This document shows, in pieces, positions 1-7,802 of a stretch of DNA of 64,000 bases. Origin of the DNA: Paracoccus yibinensis (GTDB lineage Bacteria > Pseudomonadota > Alphaproteobacteria > Rhodobacterales > Rhodobacteraceae); NCBI RefSeq assembly GCF_030846195.1, contig NZ_JAVCWH010000003.1, positions 62,001 to 126,000 on the forward strand, read 5' to 3'. Position numbers and translations under genes: made by a program. Position 1 is the first letter of the stretch, and the number at the start of each line of letters is the position of its first letter. The notes beneath the pieces are model-generated. The model ran no database searches, was not told the origin of the DNA, and worked only from the letters and a program-made list of their open reading frames with translations.

Positions 1-404
1 CCATCGCTGCCCTGCCGGGGCGCAAGCTGGTCCATACCAACGGCGATTCCGCCTATGCGCAAAAGGTGCTGCGCGCACGCGGCCTGGGCCTGGTGGGCAG
101 CGACGCGCCCGCCCCCATCTTCGAGGCGATCTACGGCATCGCCGAGACGCATTTCCATCCGAAGCCGCGCGAGGAGGCCTTTCGCATCGTGATCGACGCC
201 GCGCGCATCGACCCCGCCCGCGCCGCCTTCTTCGAGGACGACCCCCGCAACCTGGCCTATCCCCACCGGGTCGGGATGCGCACGATCCTGGTCGGGCCGG
301 GCCGCCACGGGCCGGATCTTCTGGCCGCGCCGGTGCCCGCCCATGTCGATCACCACATCCACGACCTGACTGCGTTCTTGCGTCGCATTGCGGCCAAGGG
401 GTGA
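1..404 (+). CDS. Pyrimidine 5'-nucleotidase, HAD superfamily (C-terminal part)
   Basis: The gene enters from the left edge; the codon frame starts at base 3 and stops at 402-404. The visible 133 residues are the C-terminal part of a HAD phosphatase. HAD motif II appears as HTNGD soon after the edge. A lysine follows in HFHPKPRE, and the acidic motif III is FFEDDPRN. After that comes the usual GMRTILVGPG segment. This pattern fits the Sdt1/pyrimidine 5'-nucleotidase branch, which dephosphorylates UMP/CMP-like monophosphates in the cytosol. The N-terminal nucleophile motif (DxDxT) lies outside the window, so completeness cannot be judged. The substrate is inferred from family resemblance only. 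Confidence 0.8.
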   Translation, partial: IAALPGRKLVHTNGDSAYAQKVLRARGLGLVGSDAPAPIFEAIYGIAETHFHPKPREEAFRIVIDAARIDPARAAFFEDDPRNLAYPHRVGMRTILVGPGRHGPDLLAAPVPAHVDHHIHDLTAFLRRIAAKG

Positions 405-449
405 TTGCGCCACAATGGCCCCCGACGCGCGCCCATCCCGAGGCTTCCC

Positions 450-635
450 ATGACCCATACTGCCGACCAAGGCGGAAATCGCCTGACGCTCCGTATCATC
501 GCCCTGCTGCTGGCCGTTCTTGCGATTGCCGTTCTGGCCGTCATCCAGTTCGGCCTTCCCGTGCTTGGCCTGCTTGGCCTGATGCTGACCGTGGCCGTTT
601 TCGCGGTCATGCTGATGTTCACCGCCGGGAACTGA
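450..635 (+). CDS. Small hypothetical membrane protein (61 aa)
   Basis: I do not recognise a named family. The ATG at 450 has a GAGG-like ribosome site just upstream and is preferred to the in-frame TTG at 405. After a short polar N-terminus (about 14 residues, one Arg-rich patch), nearly all the rest is hydrophobic. It forms two transmembrane segments at roughly residues 15-33 and 36-57. The gene lies 45 bp after the nucleotidase and 7 bp before the UbiH-like gene, so it probably shares their transcript. Its size and position suggest a small inner-membrane accessory protein, but no function can be assigned. Confidence 0.6.
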   Translation: MTHTADQGGNRLTLRIIALLLAVLAIAVLAVIQFGLPVLGLLGLMLTVAVFAVMLMFTAGN

Positions 636-642
636 ACGGCAC

Positions 643-1842
643 ATGGTGGCAGGCGACATCGATGCCGTCGATATCCTGGTGTCCGGCGGCGGCATCGCCG
701 GGCTGATCGCCGCGGCGGCTTTCGGCGCGCAGGGATTTTCCACGATCTGCGTCGATCCGGCCCCCCCGGTCACGGATGAAGCGGCCGAAGGCGCCGACCT
801 GCGCACCACGGCTTTCCTCACGCCCTCGGTCGCGCTGTTGCGGCGGATCGGGCTGTGGGACCGCCTGGCTCCTCATGCCACCCCGTTGCAGGTCATGCGC
901 ATCGTCGATGCGGGCGGCGCCACGCCCGTCCCGCGCCTGACGCGGGATTTCGACGCGACGGAAATCGGCGACCAGCCTTTTGGCTGGAACCTGCCCAACT
1001 GGCTGCTGCGGCGCGAGATCACCGCCCGGCTGGCAGAGATGGACAATGTCCGCTTCCAACCCGGCACCGGCACGGCCGGCGTTCTGGTGCGCGATACGGG
1101 CGCCATCGTCACGCTGACGGATGGGCGGCGCATCCAGGCGCGGCTGCTGGTCGGCGCGGACGGGCGCGATTCGCCGGTGCGGCAGGCGCTTGGCATCGGG
1201 GTGCGGACCTTCCGCTATGGCCAGAAGGCGCTTGCCTTCGCCGTCACGCATGAAGTGCCGCATGGAAACATCTCGACCGAAATCCACCGATCGGGCGGGC
1301 CGTTCACGCTGGTGCCCCTGCCTGATCGCGATGGAAAGCCCTGCTCCGCCGTGGTCTGGATGGAAAACGGCCGAGAGGTCGCACGCCTTGCCGCCCTGCC
1401 CCCCGATGCCTTCGAGGCTGAACTGAACGCCCGGTCCGCCGGGGTTTTGGGGCCGCTGAGGCTGGTGACGCGCCTGACGCAATGGCCGATCATCAGCCAG
1501 ATCGCCGACCGCTTCACCGGTCCCCGCACTGCCCTGATTGCCGAGGCCGCGCATGTCGTGCCGCCCATCGGCGCCCAAGGCCTGAACATGAGCCTGGCCG
1601 ACCTGTCGTCGCTGCTGGACCTGTCGGGCGACGATCCGGGCAACCCCGACGGCCTGACAGCGTTCGACCGCGCCCGCCGTCCCGAAGCCTTCGCCCGGTT
1701 GCTGGGCATCGACGCGCTGAACCGCGCCAGCCAGGCATCCCTGCGCCCCTTGCGCGATCTGCGCGCGGCGGCGCTTGGCGGTCTTTACGGCATCGCCCCG
1801 GTGCGCCGCCTGATGATGCGCGCCGGACTGGGAATGCGCTAA
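643..1842 (+). CDS. ubiH: FAD-dependent hydroxylase, UbiH/UbiF family
   Basis: Class A flavoprotein monooxygenase of 399 aa, normal for the family. The N-terminal Rossmann motif is VSGGGIAGL (about residues 11-19). The DG motif appears as LVGADGRDSPVR (about 168-179). The C-terminal flavin-ribityl region is AEAAHVVPPIGAQGLNMSL. Members hydroxylate the aromatic ring during ubiquinone synthesis at the membrane. The canonical GD pair before AAH reads AE here, so Asp is replaced by Glu. UbiH, UbiF and UbiL cannot be separated by eye, so the symbol is provisional. The start is an ATG 7 bp after the small membrane protein gene. The stop faces metR with only 17 bp between. Confidence 0.8.
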   Translation: MVAGDIDAVDILVSGGGIAGLIAAAAFGAQGFSTICVDPAPPVTDEAAEGADLRTTAFLTPSVALLRRIGLWDRLAPHATPLQVMRIVDAGGATPVPRLTRDFDATEIGDQPFGWNLPNWLLRREITARLAEMDNVRFQPGTGTAGVLVRDTGAIVTLTDGRRIQARLLVGADGRDSPVRQALGIGVRTFRYGQKALAFAVTHEVPHGNISTEIHRSGGPFTLVPLPDRDGKPCSAVVWMENGREVARLAALPPDAFEAELNARSAGVLGPLRLVTRLTQWPIISQIADRFTGPRTALIAEAAHVVPPIGAQGLNMSLADLSSLLDLSGDDPGNPDGLTAFDRARRPEAFARLLGIDALNRASQASLRPLRDLRAAALGGLYGIAPVRRLMMRAGLGMR

Positions 1843-1859
1843 GCCCTTTCGCCGCCAGC

Positions 1860-2774
1860 CTACGCCGCCGCGCCGCGCAGCATCCGCAGCGGCTCCGTCC
1901 GCGACAGGCGCAACACATGGGCCATATAGGGCTGGGACAGGTCCTCGGCCCGCACCGCCGCATAAAGCCGCCGGATGATTCCGCCCCGCGTCAGCGGCAG
2001 CATGGCGATTTCCGCATTGGCGGATTCGCGGCGCAGCACCCAGTCGGGCATAACCGCCACGCCGCGCCCCGAGGCGACCAGCATCAGCGACACGGCGGTC
2101 AGTTCCACCGTGCGCTGCCGGGCGGGTTCCACGCCGGCGGGCGTCAGGAACTGGCTGAACACGTCCAGCCGCGCCCGGTCCATCGGATAGGTAATCAGGG
2201 TTTCCCCCGCCAAGTCATGCGGTTCGGCGAAGCCCTTGGCGACCAGCGGGTGATCGGCGGACACCACCAGCGTGGGCGAATAGTCGAACAGCGGCTGAAA
2301 GACGATGCCCGGCAGATCCTCGGGGTCGGACGAGATCACCAGATCGACCTCTTGCCGGGACAGCGCGGGCAGTGCGCCAAAGGCAAGCCGCTGGCGGATG
2401 TCCAGGTCCACCTCGGGCCAGGTGCGGCGGAAGATGTCCAGAACCGGCAGCAGCCAGTCGAAGCAGGCATGGCATTCCATCGCGATGTGCAGCCGCCCGA
2501 TGCGGCCCGCCTCGACACCCTTGAATTCGTCCTCGGTTGCCTGGACCAGCGGCAGCACCTGTTCCGCCAGCCGCAGCAGGCGCATCCCGGCGGGCGACAG
2601 GCGCATGGGCTTGGCGCGGCGCACGAACAGATCGACGCCCGCCTGTTCCTCCAAAGCCTTGACCTGATGGGACAGGGCCGATTGCGTGATGTTCAGAACC
2701 TCGGCCGCGCGGGCAAGGCCGCCCTGTTCGTGGATCGCGCGGACGGTCCGCAGATGGCGCAGTTCCAGATGCAT
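1860..2774 (-). CDS. metR: LysR-type activator MetR
   Basis: LysR-family regulator of 304 aa. The N-terminal winged helix-turn-helix (about residues 1-60) carries LARAAEVLNITQSALSHQV. A periplasmic-binding-protein-like effector domain follows. The sequence opens MHLELRHLRTVRAI, typical of MetR, and the gene is divergent from metF. MetR is known to activate met genes, with homocysteine as co-effector, and to autoregulate. Two TGAR-N5-YTCA boxes sit in the 90-bp gap. One lies immediately upstream of this start codon, which would allow autorepression. No clear Shine-Dalgarno precedes the ATG at 2774, but the N-terminus matches the family start. Confidence 0.9.
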   Translation of the reverse strand: MHLELRHLRTVRAIHEQGGLARAAEVLNITQSALSHQVKALEEQAGVDLFVRRAKPMRLSPAGMRLLRLAEQVLPLVQATEDEFKGVEAGRIGRLHIAMECHACFDWLLPVLDIFRRTWPEVDLDIRQRLAFGALPALSRQEVDLVISSDPEDLPGIVFQPLFDYSPTLVVSADHPLVAKGFAEPHDLAGETLITYPMDRARLDVFSQFLTPAGVEPARQRTVELTAVSLMLVASGRGVAVMPDWVLRRESANAEIAMLPLTRGGIIRRLYAAVRAEDLSQPYMAHVLRLSRTEPLRMLRGAAA

Positions 2775-2776
2775 GG

Positions 2777-2820
2777 TGAGGCAGTCTCATGTTGATCTTG
2801 AGGATTATGAATTTGTCTCA
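2777..2820. promoter_or_regulatory. Two MetR-type operators in the metR/metF divergent promoter
   Basis: Two imperfect dyads fit the MetR consensus TGAA-N5-TTCA allowing G/C end positions: TGAG-GCAGT-CTCA at 2777-2789 and TGAA-TTTGT-CTCA at 2808-2820. Their starts are 31 bp apart, about three helical turns, so a LysR tetramer could bind both on one face. The first abuts the metR start codon. The second lies 45-57 bp upstream of the metF ATG. The dyads are seen directly; binding is inferred from the adjacent genes. Confidence 0.65.
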
Positions 2821-2864
2821 CGCCACTGCGCGTGGCACAAGCGGCGAAAGCCAAAGGAATCGCC

Positions 2865-3734
2865 ATGTCCCGCCCCAAGATCAGCTTCGAGTTCTTTCCG
2901 CCGAAGACGCTGGATGCGTCCTTCCGGCTGTGGGAAACCGCGCGGACGCTGGCGCCGCTGGCCCCGGACTTCGTATCCGTCACCTATGGCGCGGGCGGCA
3001 CCACCCGCAAGCTGACGCATGAGGCGGTGACAACCATCCACCGCCACTACGGCATCCCCGTCGCCGCCCACCTGACCTGCGTGGAGGCCACCCGGTCCGA
3101 GACGATGGAGATCGTGCAAGCCTATGCCGAGGCCGGGATCCAGGAGATCGTGGCCCTGCGCGGCGATGCGCCCAAGGGACAGAACCGGTTCACCCCGCAT
3201 CCTGAGGGCTTTGCCAACACGGTCGAGTTGATCGAGGCGATCGCCGCGCGCGGCGACATGACGATCCGCGTCGGCGCCTATCCCGAGCCGCACCCGGACA
3301 GCAGCGGCACCGATGCCGACGTGTTTTGGCTGAAGCGCAAGATCGAGGCGGGCGCGACCAGCGCGATCACGCAGTTCTTCTTCGATGCCGACACCTTCTT
3401 CCGCTTTCGGGACAAATGCGCGGCGGCGGGCATCGACGCGCCGATCATCCCCGGCATCCTGCCGATCCAGGGCTGGGCCGGAGCCAAGCGGTTCGCCGCG
3501 ACCTGCGGCACCAGTGTGCCGGCCTGGGCCGAGGAGGCGTTTTCGAAAGCCGCCGCCGAAGGTCCGGCGGCGGAACGCGCCCTGTCGGAACGGGTCTGTG
3601 CGGATCTGTGCCGCGCCCTGCTGGACGGCGGCGTGGACCGGCTGCATTTCTATACACTGAACCGGCCCGAGATGACGCTGGCGGTCTGTTCGGAACTTGG
3701 GGTCGAGCCGCTGAACCTGGGCGCGGTGGCCTGA
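2865..3734 (+). CDS. metF: 5,10-methylenetetrahydrofolate reductase
   Basis: Cytosolic flavoenzyme that reduces 5,10-methylene-THF to 5-methyl-THF, the methyl donor for methionine synthesis. The 289-aa protein opens MSRPKISFEFFPPKT, the standard MetF start, and is a single TIM barrel of normal length. Family segments visible include FVSVTYGAGG (about 39-48), AHLTCVEAT and the catalytic-domain strand ITQFFFD. The ATG at 2865 has AAAGGA 7 bp upstream, so it is preferred to the in-frame GTG at 2832. The gene is divergent from metR and the gap holds two MetR boxes, which supports methionine-dependent control. Confidence 0.95.
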   Translation: MSRPKISFEFFPPKTLDASFRLWETARTLAPLAPDFVSVTYGAGGTTRKLTHEAVTTIHRHYGIPVAAHLTCVEATRSETMEIVQAYAEAGIQEIVALRGDAPKGQNRFTPHPEGFANTVELIEAIAARGDMTIRVGAYPEPHPDSSGTDADVFWLKRKIEAGATSAITQFFFDADTFFRFRDKCAAAGIDAPIIPGILPIQGWAGAKRFAATCGTSVPAWAEEAFSKAAAEGPAAERALSERVCADLCRALLDGGVDRLHFYTLNRPEMTLAVCSELGVEPLNLGAVA

Positions 3735-3752
3735 ACCGCATCGTGGCGACGA

Positions 3753-3800
3753 GGGGTTTTCCACCCCCCGACCCCCGGAGGATATTTGCACACAGAAGAT
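3753..3800 (-). terminator. 3' module of the ornithine decarboxylase gene (copy 1 of 4)
   Basis: Read on the minus strand, the decarboxylase stop is followed by a purine-poor CATCTTCTG stretch, then CAAATATCC, then a G-rich hairpin. The hairpin is GGGG at 3753-3756 pairing with CCCC at 3764-3767 around a 7-nt loop. The same order occurs after three other genes in this window. It lies between convergent metF and the decarboxylase, so it may serve both directions. The thymine run after the hairpin is poor, so intrinsic termination is not certain. Confidence 0.5.
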
Positions 3801-3805
3801 GTGGC

Positions 3806-4960
3806 TTATTCGAAGCCCATCACCGTGGCGCGGGTCATGGCGCCGAAGCCGTTGAAACGGGTGTTGGTCACGACCGAATAGGCGCCCGCGCCGTGGAAGA
3901 TGACGTAATCATCTTCGGCGATGTCGTCTGGCAGGCCAAGTTCGCCTGGCAGACGGTCCACCGAATCGCAGGTCGGCCCGAAGATCACGCGGCCGTTGCG
4001 GTCGCCAGTTCGGGGCTTGCCCTGGGGGGTCAGAACTTCGATCCGGTCGATGTTGCCGATGATCGGCAGTTCCGCCAACCCGCCATAGACACCGTCGTTC
4101 AGGAACACGCTGGTCCCGTCGCGCACGCCCTTGACGCGGGCGATGAGCGCATAGGCATCGGCGCAGAGGCCGCGGCCCGGTTCGCAGACGAGGGCCGGCG
4201 CATCGTCGCCGAAGCATTCGGACACCGTGTCGCCGATCTCGGTGAAGATCGACTGCAGGTCGGGTTCAACGCCCACCACACGATGCGACGGAAAGCCGCC
4301 GCCGACGTTCAGACGACGCGCCCGGACGCCCGCCATATCGCAGATCTCGCGCGCGACGCGGATATAGCTTTCCCAGGCGATCGGATCGGTGCATTGCGTG
4401 CCCGGATGGAAGGTCAGCGACGCGACATAGCCGCGTTCCGCCACCAGCCGCAGCAATTCCGCCGCCAGTTCCGGCGTCGCCCCGAATTTCGAGCCGAAGT
4501 CATAGGCCGCGCCCAGCACCGGCAGCTTGAAGCGGGGCGAGATCTCGACCCCCTGCCCGTCCACCTGGGTCGGCACCTGTTCGAACAGCTTGTCCAGTTC
4601 GCTGCGGCTGTCCACCGACCAGGCGAGGATCCCCTCGCGCACGCCATGGGCGATCTCACGACGCGAGCGGACAGGGTTGTGGTAATGGCGCGCGGCGCGG
4701 GGGGCCAGGCGGCCGATCAGGTCGATCTCGAACGGGGATGCCACGTCGAAGCCCTGGATGCCGGCCGTCACGAGGTTCTGGATCACGGCCTCATCGGGGT
4801 TGGATTTCACGGCATAGGTGACAAGACCCGGAAAGCCGGTCAGGAACTGCCGCGCCCGGTCCTGCAACACCGTGGGCGCGAAGGCCATCACCGGATGGTC
4901 GGGCTGAAGATGGCGGATGATCTCGGCCGGATTGTCCCAGACGGTCTTCTGTGTCCCCAT
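3806..4960 (-). CDS. Ornithine (or lysine/ornithine) decarboxylase, fold type III
   Basis: PLP enzyme of 384 aa from the alanine-racemase-fold decarboxylases. It would make putrescine from ornithine. The PLP lysine is in TYAVKSNP (about K52). The phosphate-binding Gly-rich region is LNVGGGFPSH, followed by VCEPGRG. GPTCDSVDRL carries the catalytic cysteine, and HGAGAYS is near the C-terminus. The ATG at 4960 has AAAGGAT upstream and gives the usual N-terminus. It is divergent from an Lrp/AsnC-type regulator 173 bp away, which may control it. Its product is the expected substrate for the carboxyspermidine enzymes at 40.4-42.7 kb. Ornithine versus lysine preference cannot be read by eye. Confidence 0.88.
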   Translation of the reverse strand: MGTQKTVWDNPAEIIRHLQPDHPVMAFAPTVLQDRARQFLTGFPGLVTYAVKSNPDEAVIQNLVTAGIQGFDVASPFEIDLIGRLAPRAARHYHNPVRSRREIAHGVREGILAWSVDSRSELDKLFEQVPTQVDGQGVEISPRFKLPVLGAAYDFGSKFGATPELAAELLRLVAERGYVASLTFHPGTQCTDPIAWESYIRVAREICDMAGVRARRLNVGGGFPSHRVVGVEPDLQSIFTEIGDTVSECFGDDAPALVCEPGRGLCADAYALIARVKGVRDGTSVFLNDGVYGGLAELPIIGNIDRIEVLTPQGKPRTGDRNGRVIFGPTCDSVDRLPGELGLPDDIAEDDYVIFHGAGAYSVVTNTRFNGFGAMTRATVMGFE

Positions 4961-5133
4961 TGCACGGGATCCTTTCGCGCGTTCGATGTGATCGGGTCGC
5001 GGGCATGAAGCCCCATAACCCAAGGTGGCGCTTTTCGGTTCCAGTTTCACCGATGAAAAGGGTAGATTCGCGCTCTTTCCCGGCTATTATGACGAACTTT
5101 ATGTTATTTTGACGACGACACTGGATTACAGCG

Positions 5134-5565
5134 ATGGATGACCTGGATCGCAACATCGTGGCGCTGCTGTCGCAGGATGCCCGCATCTCGATCGCGGTAC
5201 TGGCAAGGCGGCTGAAGGTCGCGCGATCGACGCTGCAGGCGCGGCTGGAACGGCTGGAATCCTCGGGCGCGATCGCCGGCTATACCCTGCGGCTTGGCGA
5301 TGCGGCCAGGCTGGGGCGTATCCGCGCGACCGTGCTTCTGGCCATCGAGCCGCGCAGCCAGCCTGCCATCCTGTCGCGGTTGAAGGCGATGTCCCAGGTG
5401 GAACGCATCCACACCACCAGCGGGCGCATCGACCTGCTGGTCCAGATCGTCAGCGGATCGACCGCCGAACTGGACGAGGCGCTGGACCGCATCGGCGCCT
5501 TGGACGGGGTGCGGTCGTCAGAAAGCCTGATTCACCTGACGACCAAGATGGACCGGGCGGTATAG
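5134..5565 (+). CDS. Lrp/AsnC family transcriptional regulator
   Basis: A 143-aa one-component regulator of typical size. The N-terminal helix-turn-helix is at about residues 2-60 (MDDLDRNIVALLSQDARISI, then LARRLKVARSTLQARL). A C-terminal RAM/effector domain follows (about 65-140). The family binds amino acids and works as dimers or octamers. The gene is divergent from the ornithine decarboxylase, so control of that gene in response to an amino acid such as ornithine is plausible but inferred. Its stop faces the HxlR gene stop with a 4-bp gap. The intergenic 4961-5133 is AT-richer than its surroundings near 5085-5120, consistent with a promoter, but I could not fix an operator. Confidence 0.88.
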   Translation: MDDLDRNIVALLSQDARISIAVLARRLKVARSTLQARLERLESSGAIAGYTLRLGDAARLGRIRATVLLAIEPRSQPAILSRLKAMSQVERIHTTSGRIDLLVQIVSGSTAELDEALDRIGALDGVRSSESLIHLTTKMDRAV

Positions 5566-5569
5566 GCGT

Positions 5570-6199
5570 CTAGCGCAGCCGGAACAGGTCCACGAAATCC
5601 TGGGCGGCCTGCGCATCGCCCGCCAGCCCGATCACCCCCTCCTGCGCCAGCCGGGCCAGCGGCACCGGGCCATAGACCGCCCGTGCCAGGCTGTTGCCGT
5701 TGCCCGACAGCGTGAAATCCGAAGCCCCGGCCCCGGTCTGGGGGTGCAGGACGCCATTCGCCAAGCGCAGGGTAAAGGCTTCGTGCCCCATTTCCATGCC
5801 CGCCGTCGCCTGCGCGTCATTGGGCAGCATCATCGCCGTCATCGAGATCACCAGGGCCGCCGGGCTGATGAAGCGGCGCGGATCGTGCCCCGGATGCAGC
5901 GCGGCCCAGCGGCACATCGCCTGCAGGACCGGCATCAGCCCGCGCCCGGATTCGGTCAGCCCATACAGCCCGCCGTCATGCGTGACCACGCCCGCGTCGA
6001 TCAATTGCGCCAGCCGCTGCGTCAGCACCGCCGCCGTGACACCCGGCAATCCGTGGCGGATCGCCTGGAACCGCTTGGGCGCCAGCATCAGTTCCCGCAC
6101 GACAAGCAGCGCCCAGCGGTCGCCGACGACGTTCAGCGCGTGGGCTGCAAGGCATCCTTCGTCATAGCGGATGCGCGGGGTCTGGCCGGCCTTTTCCAT
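5570..6199 (-). CDS. HxlR-type winged-helix regulator with C-terminal extension
   Basis: A 209-aa regulator. Residues about 10-105 form the HxlR domain: CLAAHALNVVGDRWALLVVR is the diagnostic segment, and LPGVTAAVLTQRL is the recognition region. The remaining 100 residues are an added domain resembling the SCP2-like tail of longer HxlR proteins (FTLRLANGVLHP and a final FVDLFRL). Classical HxlR proteins are only about 110-130 aa. Several family members respond to electrophiles or aldehydes. It is divergent from an operon with glyoxalase-fold, DUF1428 and GST proteins, and a strong dyad lies between them. A repressor of that operon is the simplest reading. Confidence 0.85.
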   Translation of the reverse strand: MEKAGQTPRIRYDEGCLAAHALNVVGDRWALLVVRELMLAPKRFQAIRHGLPGVTAAVLTQRLAQLIDAGVVTHDGGLYGLTESGRGLMPVLQAMCRWAALHPGHDPRRFISPAALVISMTAMMLPNDAQATAGMEMGHEAFTLRLANGVLHPQTGAGASDFTLSGNGNSLARAVYGPVPLARLAQEGVIGLAGDAQAAQDFVDLFRLR

Positions 6200-6207
6200 G
6201 ACAGCAG

Positions 6208-6238
6208 AGTATCAGTTGCTTTTTCATACTGCAACTGA
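6208..6238. promoter_or_regulatory. Candidate HxlR operator
   Basis: Two nested dyads lie between the divergent starts at 6199 and 6286. TCAGTTGC at 6212-6219 pairs exactly with GCAACTGA at 6231-6238. AGTAT at 6208-6212 mirrors ATACT at 6226-6230. The site starts 9 bp upstream of the regulator ATG. HxlR/YodB-type operators are often dyads with AGTA/TACT-like half sites, which fits the second pair. The symmetry is seen; the binding protein is inferred from context. Confidence 0.5.
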
Positions 6239-6285
6239 CAGGCTGCGACTCATCTGCCCCAAGGGGCTGAATGGGAGGGAATGTC

Positions 6286-7014
6286 ATGACCTATATTTCG
6301 GGTTTCGTCGCTGCGGTCCCCCAGTCGAACAGGGACGCCTTCATCGCCCATGCCAAGGCAGGCTGGCCCTGGTTCGAGAAACGCGGCGCGTTGCGCATGG
6401 TGGAATGCCTGGGCACGGACGTGAAGCACGGCAAGCAGACCGATTTCTATCGCGCGACCCAGGCCAAGGACGATGAGGTGCCGCTGTTTTCCTGGATCGA
6501 ATGGCCCGACAAGGAAACCTGCGATGCCGCCTGGGCCAGCATGGAAGGGGGCGATGACCTGCCCGAGATGCCCGAGATGCCCTTCGACGGCGCCCGCATG
6601 TTCTGGGGCGGCTTCGCGCCCATCGTCCAGGTGGGCGAAAGCAGGCCCGGCAGCTATGTCCAGGGCTTCGTTCTGGCCGCGCCCGAGGACCGGAAACAGG
6701 CCTATATCGATATGGCCAACAGCGCGACCGAGATGTTTGCCCGCATGGGCGCCACCTGCCAGATGGAGTGCTGGGGCGTGGACGTGCCCCATGGCAAGCA
6801 GACCGATTTCTATCGCGCGACCCAGGCCGAGGACGGCGAAGTGCCCCTGTTTTCCTGGATAGAATGGCCCGATCGCGAAACCTGCGACGAAGCCAGCCGC
6901 AAGATGGAGGCCGAAATGGCGGGAATGGACATGCCGGACATGCCTTTCGACGGAATGCGGATGTTCTGGGGCGGCTTCACGCCCGTATTCGACAGCAAGG
7001 CCGGAGGTCGCTGA
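6286..7014 (+). CDS. Tandem DUF1428 protein
   Basis: A 242-aa protein made of two DUF1428 (YbaA-like) units, about residues 1-118 and 122-235. Each has a YISGF/YVQGF-type start, a GKQTDFYRATQA segment, PLFSWIEWPD and a closing RMFWGGF. DUF1428 proteins are normally single-unit, about 115 aa, with a ferredoxin-like fold and no established reaction. The two halves also match at DNA level with a period of about 363 bp, so the duplication looks fairly recent. The ATG at 6286 is chosen because GGGAGGGA lies directly upstream; an earlier ATG at 6271 would overlap that site. First gene of a coupled operon with the VOC and GST genes. Confidence 0.8.
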   Translation: MTYISGFVAAVPQSNRDAFIAHAKAGWPWFEKRGALRMVECLGTDVKHGKQTDFYRATQAKDDEVPLFSWIEWPDKETCDAAWASMEGGDDLPEMPEMPFDGARMFWGGFAPIVQVGESRPGSYVQGFVLAAPEDRKQAYIDMANSATEMFARMGATCQMECWGVDVPHGKQTDFYRATQAEDGEVPLFSWIEWPDRETCDEASRKMEAEMAGMDMPDMPFDGMRMFWGGFTPVFDSKAGGR

Positions 7015-7802
7015 TGCCGCGTCTGCATGGCCACCCCATCTGGTTCGAACTGGCCACCGCGAAGGGCCAGCTTGCGCAGGCGGGCGATTTCTACGCGCGC
7101 GTCCTTGGCTGGCAGATCGGCGACAGCGGGATGGAGGGCATCGCCTATCACCTTGCCCGCGCCGACGGCCAATTGGTGGCAGGCCTGATGGAGATCCCTG
7201 ACGGGATGGATGGGATGCCGCCGAACTGGACCTTGTATCTGGGAACCGAGGACGCCGATGCCACCGCCCGCGACATTCGCGCGGCAGGCGGCCGGATCCA
7301 TGTCGAACCGACCGACATTCCCGGCACCGGCCGCTTCGCCGTGGCCTCGGATCCGCAGGGCGCGGCTTTCGGTATTCTGGCCCCCCTACCGATGGAAGGG
7401 GGCGGCGAGACGCGCGCCTTCGACCAGCAGAAGGCAGGCCACGGCAACTGGACCGAACTGATGTCCACCGATCCCGCCGCGGGGTTCGACTTCTATGCCC
7501 GTGTCTTCGGCTGGCAGAAATCGCAGGCGATGGACATGGGACCGATGGGCACATACCAGCTGTTCAGCCACGATGGCGCGGATATCGGCGGCATGATGGG
7601 GCTGGGCAATGCGCCGCGGCCCGTCTGGCTGGTCTATTTCGGCGTGAACAGCGTAGAGGCCGCCACCCGGCGCATCCGCGATGCGGGCGGCAACGTGCTG
7701 CACGGCCCGACCCCGGTTCCGGGCGGCGCCCATATCGCCGTCGCCACCGATCCGCAGGGGGCGTGGTTCGCCGTGGTCGGCCCGCTGGAGGAAACGCCAT
7801 GA
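7014..7802 (+). CDS. Double VOC (glyoxalase/bleomycin-resistance fold) protein
   Basis: A 262-aa protein with two VOC domains, about residues 6-122 and 140-258. Each repeat has a DFYARVLGWQ/DFYARVFGWQ helix, a middle strand and a closing VASDPQG/VATDPQG segment. The fold suits metal-dependent isomerases, dioxygenases or sequestering proteins. The substrate is unknown. The ATG overlaps the previous stop (TGATG), so translation is coupled to the DUF1428 gene, and its own end overlaps the GST start by 4 bp. The context suggests handling of a reactive small molecule. Two-domain VOC proteins of this type are common in actinobacteria and proteobacteria. Confidence 0.85.
   Translation: MPRLHGHPIWFELATAKGQLAQAGDFYARVLGWQIGDSGMEGIAYHLARADGQLVAGLMEIPDGMDGMPPNWTLYLGTEDADATARDIRAAGGRIHVEPTDIPGTGRFAVASDPQGAAFGILAPLPMEGGGETRAFDQQKAGHGNWTELMSTDPAAGFDFYARVFGWQKSQAMDMGPMGTYQLFSHDGADIGGMMGLGNAPRPVWLVYFGVNSVEAATRRIRDAGGNVLHGPTPVPGGAHIAVATDPQGAWFAVVGPLEETP

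Noticed and set aside
2775-2864. SAM riboswitch before metF
   Set aside because: Only 90 bp separate the divergent genes, no riboswitch fold is seen, and the two MetR boxes explain the control.
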